Assembly (NCBI GenBank): GCA_020216575.1
Contig: JAIUYC010000135.1
Coordinates: 1 to 7,882, forward strand
Source: Coleofasciculus sp. S288
Lineage (GTDB): Bacteria > Cyanobacteriota > Cyanobacteriia > Cyanobacteriales > Coleofasciculaceae
Direction: 5' to 3'
Length of the DNA stretch: 7,882 nt
Shown: one piece after another, positions 5,638-7,882 of the stretch
Position numbering within the stretch: position 1 is the stretch's first letter
Layout: each line of letters begins with the position of its first letter
The notes under the pieces: model-generated
Told to the model about the DNA's origin: nothing
The model's database searches: none
Seen by the model: only the letters and a program-made list of their open reading frames with translations
Position numbers and translations under genes: made by a program

Positions 5638-6420
5638 ATGGAATTGTTAACTATCCTACTATCTGCCTTACTCGTTATTGTCTCTCCCGTCAACGTTGCG
5701 ATCGACAATGTAGTCGAAAGTGCGCTTCGCTCTCGTTTGGATAAAGTGGAGGAACTGCAAGTCCGCGTTGACAACACTCCCAACTACCAAGTCGTGCAGG
5801 GGAAGGTCGAGCGAGTGCGAATTGCAGGTCGAGGGGTATGGCTGACGCCAGAGATTCGGATTGATACTTTAGATGTAGAAACTGACCCGATTAGCGTTAA
5901 CTTACAGCGTCTCAGGCAGGGCGGGCGGGAGTCACCCCGAGCCTCTCTGCGACAACCCGCGCAAGCTGGGGTAAGTTTAGTCTTAACCGAGTCGGATATC
6001 AATCAAGCTTTACACTCACCCGCTATAGAGGCGCAATTGCGACAGTTTGTGCGTCGTTTGGTGAGGCGTTCGACTGAAGGGTATGAATTTCTCAACCCAC
6101 GGGTAGAGTTTCTAGACAACAACCGCATCCGTTTTCAGGTGGACGTGCGGGAAGGGGAAACTCAGCCGCAGCCAGTTATAGTAGAGTCAGGGATAGGCGT
6201 CACGGCTGGACACAGCTTGCAGCTAATTGAGCCAGCCATATCGATTAATGGAATAGCACTTCCACCACAGGTGGTAGAAGGATTCGCGAGGGGGGTAACT
6301 AATCGCTTCAATCTCCGCACCTTGGAAGAGGCAGGGATCACCGGACGGCTCTTAGACTTAGAGGTAAGCGATCGCGAGTTAAAAGTAGCTGCATTTGTTC
6401 GAGTCGAGCCATCCAACTAG
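5638..6420 (+). CDS. DUF2993 (LmeA-like) domain protein
   Basis: The 260-residue product starts with a hydrophobic segment (about residues 2-22, ELLTILLSALLVIVSPVNVA) that could be a signal peptide or anchor. Next comes NVVESALRSRLDKVEELQVRVDNTPNYQVVQGKVERV, in which a helix leads into strands. This start is characteristic of the DUF2993 family, common in cyanobacteria and actinobacteria; the mycobacterial member LmeA binds phospholipids. The middle part is GRGVWLTPEIRIDTLDVETDPI, then a basic Arg/Gln/Pro linker (about 88-110). The second half, from LTESDINQAL, repeats the pattern of strands ending in LDLEVSDRELKVAAFVRVE. It probably has a tubular lipid-binding fold at a membrane or in the periplasm; lipid carriage is inferred from the family. 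No clear Shine-Dalgarno precedes the ATG (AAGGTAG lies about 20 bases upstream), so the start is less certain. It reads toward the GerMN gene across an 88-bp gap and may be co-transcribed. Confidence 0.85.
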   Translation: MELLTILLSALLVIVSPVNVAIDNVVESALRSRLDKVEELQVRVDNTPNYQVVQGKVERVRIAGRGVWLTPEIRIDTLDVETDPISVNLQRLRQGGRESPRASLRQPAQAGVSLVLTESDINQALHSPAIEAQLRQFVRRLVRRSTEGYEFLNPRVEFLDNNRIRFQVDVREGETQPQPVIVESGIGVTAGHSLQLIEPAISINGIALPPQVVEGFARGVTNRFNLRTLEEAGITGRLLDLEVSDRELKVAAFVRVEPSN

Positions 6421-6492
6421 GCGTCTGCACCTCTTAATTAGGGCGCATCGTCCGCAAACACATCCAATTCATCTGTAGTCTAAGAATTCTCT

Positions 6493-6498
6493 AGGAGG
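6493..6498 (+). promoter_or_regulatory. Consensus Shine-Dalgarno of the GerMN gene
   Basis: AGGAGG, with a further G, ends ten bases before the ATG at 6509. It is the strongest ribosome binding site in the window, fixes the start of the GerMN-domain gene and suggests efficient translation. Confidence 0.8.
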
Positions 6499-6508
6499 GT
6501 TCTTAATT

Positions 6509-7114
6509 ATGCAAGACCAACAACAAGCTCGTCGCATTCCTGTAGGTATCATTGCCGGTCTTTCTGCGGCGTTGGTAACAGCAGGGGGTGGAGCTGCTTG
6601 GTGGGCGTGGAATTCCATGTTGTCTTCCACGACACCGCCAGCGCCAACGACGGCTCAATCACCCAAACCTGCACAGCCTCCAACTGAGGAAAGGGTTCAA
6701 GTCTATTGGCTCAATAATGTCAATAATAAGATTGAGGTCGTTCCCAATGCGATCGCACTAGAGGATGCCGACGAACCCAGCGAAATTTTAGAGGGCGCAT
6801 TTAAGCAGCTATTAGCCGGACCGGCCGATCCAGCCTTCACGTCAACTATTCCAAAAGGCACAAAGCTGCGGGAGGTGGCTTTGGAACCCGATGGCGTTCA
6901 TGTAGATTTATCTAAGGAATTCACAGATGGAGGCGGTAGTGCCTCAATGACGGGTCGTGTAGCGCAAGTTCTGTACACAGCAAGCACCTTAGATCCAGGG
7001 GCTAAAGTCTGGATTGAAGTGGAAGGGAAACCACTAGAGGTTTTGGGCGGCGAGGGTTTAATGTTAGAGCAGCCACTGACTCGTGAAACGTTTGACGAAA
7101 ACTTTGAACTTTAG
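6509..7114 (+). CDS. GerMN-domain membrane-anchored protein
   Basis: The 201-residue product has a short basic N-terminus (QQQARRIP) and one transmembrane or uncleaved signal segment (about 11-35, VGIIAGLSAALVTAGGGAAWWAW). A Pro/Thr/Ala-rich linker follows (about 40-58, TTPPAPTTAQSPKPAQPP), then a globular domain from about 62 to 185. That domain begins VQVYWLNNVNNKIEVV and continues with EILEGAFKQLLAGP, TSTIPKGTKLREVALEPDGVHVDLS and a helix GRVAQVLYTASTL leading into a strand VWIEVEGKPLEVLGG. This order (strand, helix with LLxGP, IPxGTxL, VxVDLS, Q-helix, hydrophobic strand) is the GerMN fold named after spore germination protein GerM. In non-sporulating cyanobacteria it is a general envelope domain, often linked to cell-wall functions; the exact role is unknown. 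It should face the periplasm. It follows the DUF2993 gene on the same strand and ends 26 bases from the convergent ArsR gene. Confidence 0.88.
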   Translation: MQDQQQARRIPVGIIAGLSAALVTAGGGAAWWAWNSMLSSTTPPAPTTAQSPKPAQPPTEERVQVYWLNNVNNKIEVVPNAIALEDADEPSEILEGAFKQLLAGPADPAFTSTIPKGTKLREVALEPDGVHVDLSKEFTDGGGSASMTGRVAQVLYTASTLDPGAKVWIEVEGKPLEVLGGEGLMLEQPLTRETFDENFEL

Positions 7115-7140
7115 GGGTTTGAAGGTAGAGCGAACAGGGA

Positions 7141-7494
7141 TTACTCCTTATGAGCTAAGGTGAAGTCCCGAAAATGGCGGGCTTGTTGCTCGATTCGCGT
7201 AGCGAGGCGATCGCAAACCAGATTGCACAGCTCAAAAATCAGCTCATCTTCAACTTTGTAGTAAGCCGATGTGCCTTCAGAGCGACGGCTGAGAATACCG
7301 GCTTGTAGCATCACTTTCAGGTGTTTAGACACATTCGCCTGGCTAGTTGCCGTCGCATCAACTAACTCTTGGACGCATTTCTCCCCATCGCGCAGCAAAT
7401 TTAAAATTCGCAGGCGCATCGGCTCACTCAAAATACTGAAATACTCAGAAACTTGTTGAACTACCTCTTGTGGCACGGTGCTTGCTGTTGGCAT
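7141..7494 (-). CDS. ArsR/SmtB-family transcriptional regulator with three cysteines
   Basis: The 117-residue winged helix-turn-helix repressor fills a standard ArsR length. After a helix (EVVQQVSEYFSILSEPMRLRIL) come GEKCVQELVDA, the helix-turn-helix SQANVSKHLKVMLQAGIL (51-68), the wing SRRSEGTSAYYKVED and a C-terminal helix (IFELCNLVCDRL). Cysteines are at 40, 90 and 94. Cys40 sits where the arsenic-sensing CVCDL motif occurs in classical ArsR, but the second Cys is Gln42. Cys90 and Cys94 are one turn apart on the dimer helix. This suggests a thiol-based sensor (metalloid, or redox/persulfide), which is inference. No SmtB-type zinc ligand set (DxH...HxxE) is obvious, although His107 and a Glu are present at the C-terminus. 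It lies 70 bases downstream of accB on the same strand and may share its transcript. I see no clear operator palindrome before its start and no strong Shine-Dalgarno. Confidence 0.88.
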   Translation of the reverse strand: MPTASTVPQEVVQQVSEYFSILSEPMRLRILNLLRDGEKCVQELVDATATSQANVSKHLKVMLQAGILSRRSEGTSAYYKVEDELIFELCNLVCDRLATRIEQQARHFRDFTLAHKE

Positions 7495-7564
7495 CGATGT
7501 AACCGGAAGTAAGTGATCCCCAATTTTACCAGCTATTATTGGTCGATTGATGACAATGAAGCAA

Positions 7565-7882
7565 TCATTGCTCCGGGTTGATGCGCATCAATGGTTGACC
7601 ATACTCAACTGGCTCCCCATTCTTTACCAAAATTTCCATTACTTGTCCAGAGACTTCTGCTTCAATTTCATTCATGAGCTTCATCGCTTCGATAATACAA
7701 ACGGTTTGACCGCGACGAATGCGATCGCCCATTTCCACATAAGCAGCGTCATCCGGACTGGGGGAGCGGTAAAACGTCCCCACCATCGGTGACTTAATTT
7801 CTTCCCATCGGGAGTCTACCGTTGGAGATGTTGGTGCAGGTGCTGGGGCTGTATCTCTGGTTGTTACATCGGGGACGGCAGG
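7565..7882 (-). CDS. accB: Biotin carboxyl carrier protein of acetyl-CoA carboxylase, C-terminal part
   Basis: The gene is truncated by the right edge; the frame stays open to 7882 (cct at 7880-7882), so the true start is outside. The visible ~105 residues begin with a Pro/Ala/Thr-rich flexible linker (TAPAPAPTSPTVDS), then the biotinyl domain from EEIKSPMVGTFYRSPSP to the end. The biotin-accepting lysine is in IIEAMKLMNEIEAE, the invariant EAMKxM motif, followed by the second half of the flattened barrel ending in GQPLMRINPEQ. In the plastid-type enzyme, AccB carries CO2 on biotin between biotin carboxylase (AccC) and carboxyltransferase (AccAD) to make malonyl-CoA for fatty acids. An ATG at 7784-7786 (MVGTF) is inside the domain and is not the start. 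The next gene on the strand is the ArsR regulator. No terminator was seen between them. Confidence 0.95.
   Translation of the reverse strand, partial: PAVPDVTTRDTAPAPAPTSPTVDSRWEEIKSPMVGTFYRSPSPDDAAYVEMGDRIRRGQTVCIIEAMKLMNEIEAEVSGQVMEILVKNGEPVEYGQPLMRINPEQ

Noticed and set aside
7547..7792. 81-codon plus-strand open frame over accB
   Set aside because: It is antisense to the biotinyl domain, which has clear motifs on the minus strand; no domain or start signal supports it.
1..7882. CRISPR array, tRNA/rRNA gene, transposase, toxin-antitoxin or defence island
   Set aside because: No regularly spaced repeats, cloverleaf-like sequence, DDE-type coding region or recognised defence domain was found on either strand.

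Overview
The window looks like chromosome from a cyanobacterium, probably a filamentous or large-genome lineage. By eye it holds 11 copies of the octamer GCGATCGC (HIP1), which is strongly over-represented in many cyanobacteria and expected about 0.1 times by chance in 7.9 kb. The gene content fits: a long-form bacterial prolyl-tRNA synthetase, biotin carboxyl carrier protein, a DUF2993 protein, a GerMN-domain lipoprotein-like or membrane protein and small secreted proteins. Several G/C-rich or perfect palindromes resemble the interspersed palindromic repeats common in such genomes.

Layout, left to right. 1-104: intergenic DNA with two abutting HIP1 sites. 105-572 (+): small hypothetical protein. 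636-676: intrinsic terminator serving the minus-strand gene that follows. 727-2085 (-): AT-rich gene for a helical-repeat protein with a C-terminal DUF4352-like domain. 2086-2867: a long mostly non-coding stretch. It holds a perfect 16-bp palindrome (2339-2372), a consensus-like plus-strand promoter (2465-2496), a strong minus-strand terminator (2508-2544) and a probable 43-residue membrane or secreted peptide gene on the minus strand (2596-2727). 2868-4793 (+): proS, carrying an in-frame repeat insertion (about 3958-4086) in its editing domain. 4804-4872: a palindromic repeat between convergent genes. 4894-5457 (-): secreted conserved protein. 5638-6420 (+): DUF2993 protein. 6509-7114 (+): GerMN-domain protein. 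7141-7494 (-): ArsR-family repressor with three cysteines. 7565-7882 (-): C-terminal part of accB, running off the right edge.

The genes do not form one pathway. proS and accB are housekeeping genes (translation, fatty-acid synthesis). The secreted protein, DUF2993 protein and GerMN protein all appear to act outside the cytoplasm or at a membrane. The ArsR regulator lies just downstream of accB on the same strand and may share its transcript.

The most striking observation is the repeat inside proS. About 129 bp flanked by inverted C-run/G-run ends have been absorbed as 43 extra codons in the aminoacyl-tRNA editing (INS/YbaK-like) domain without breaking the frame or the catalytic motifs. I found no convincing defence system, CRISPR array, transposase or RNA gene.
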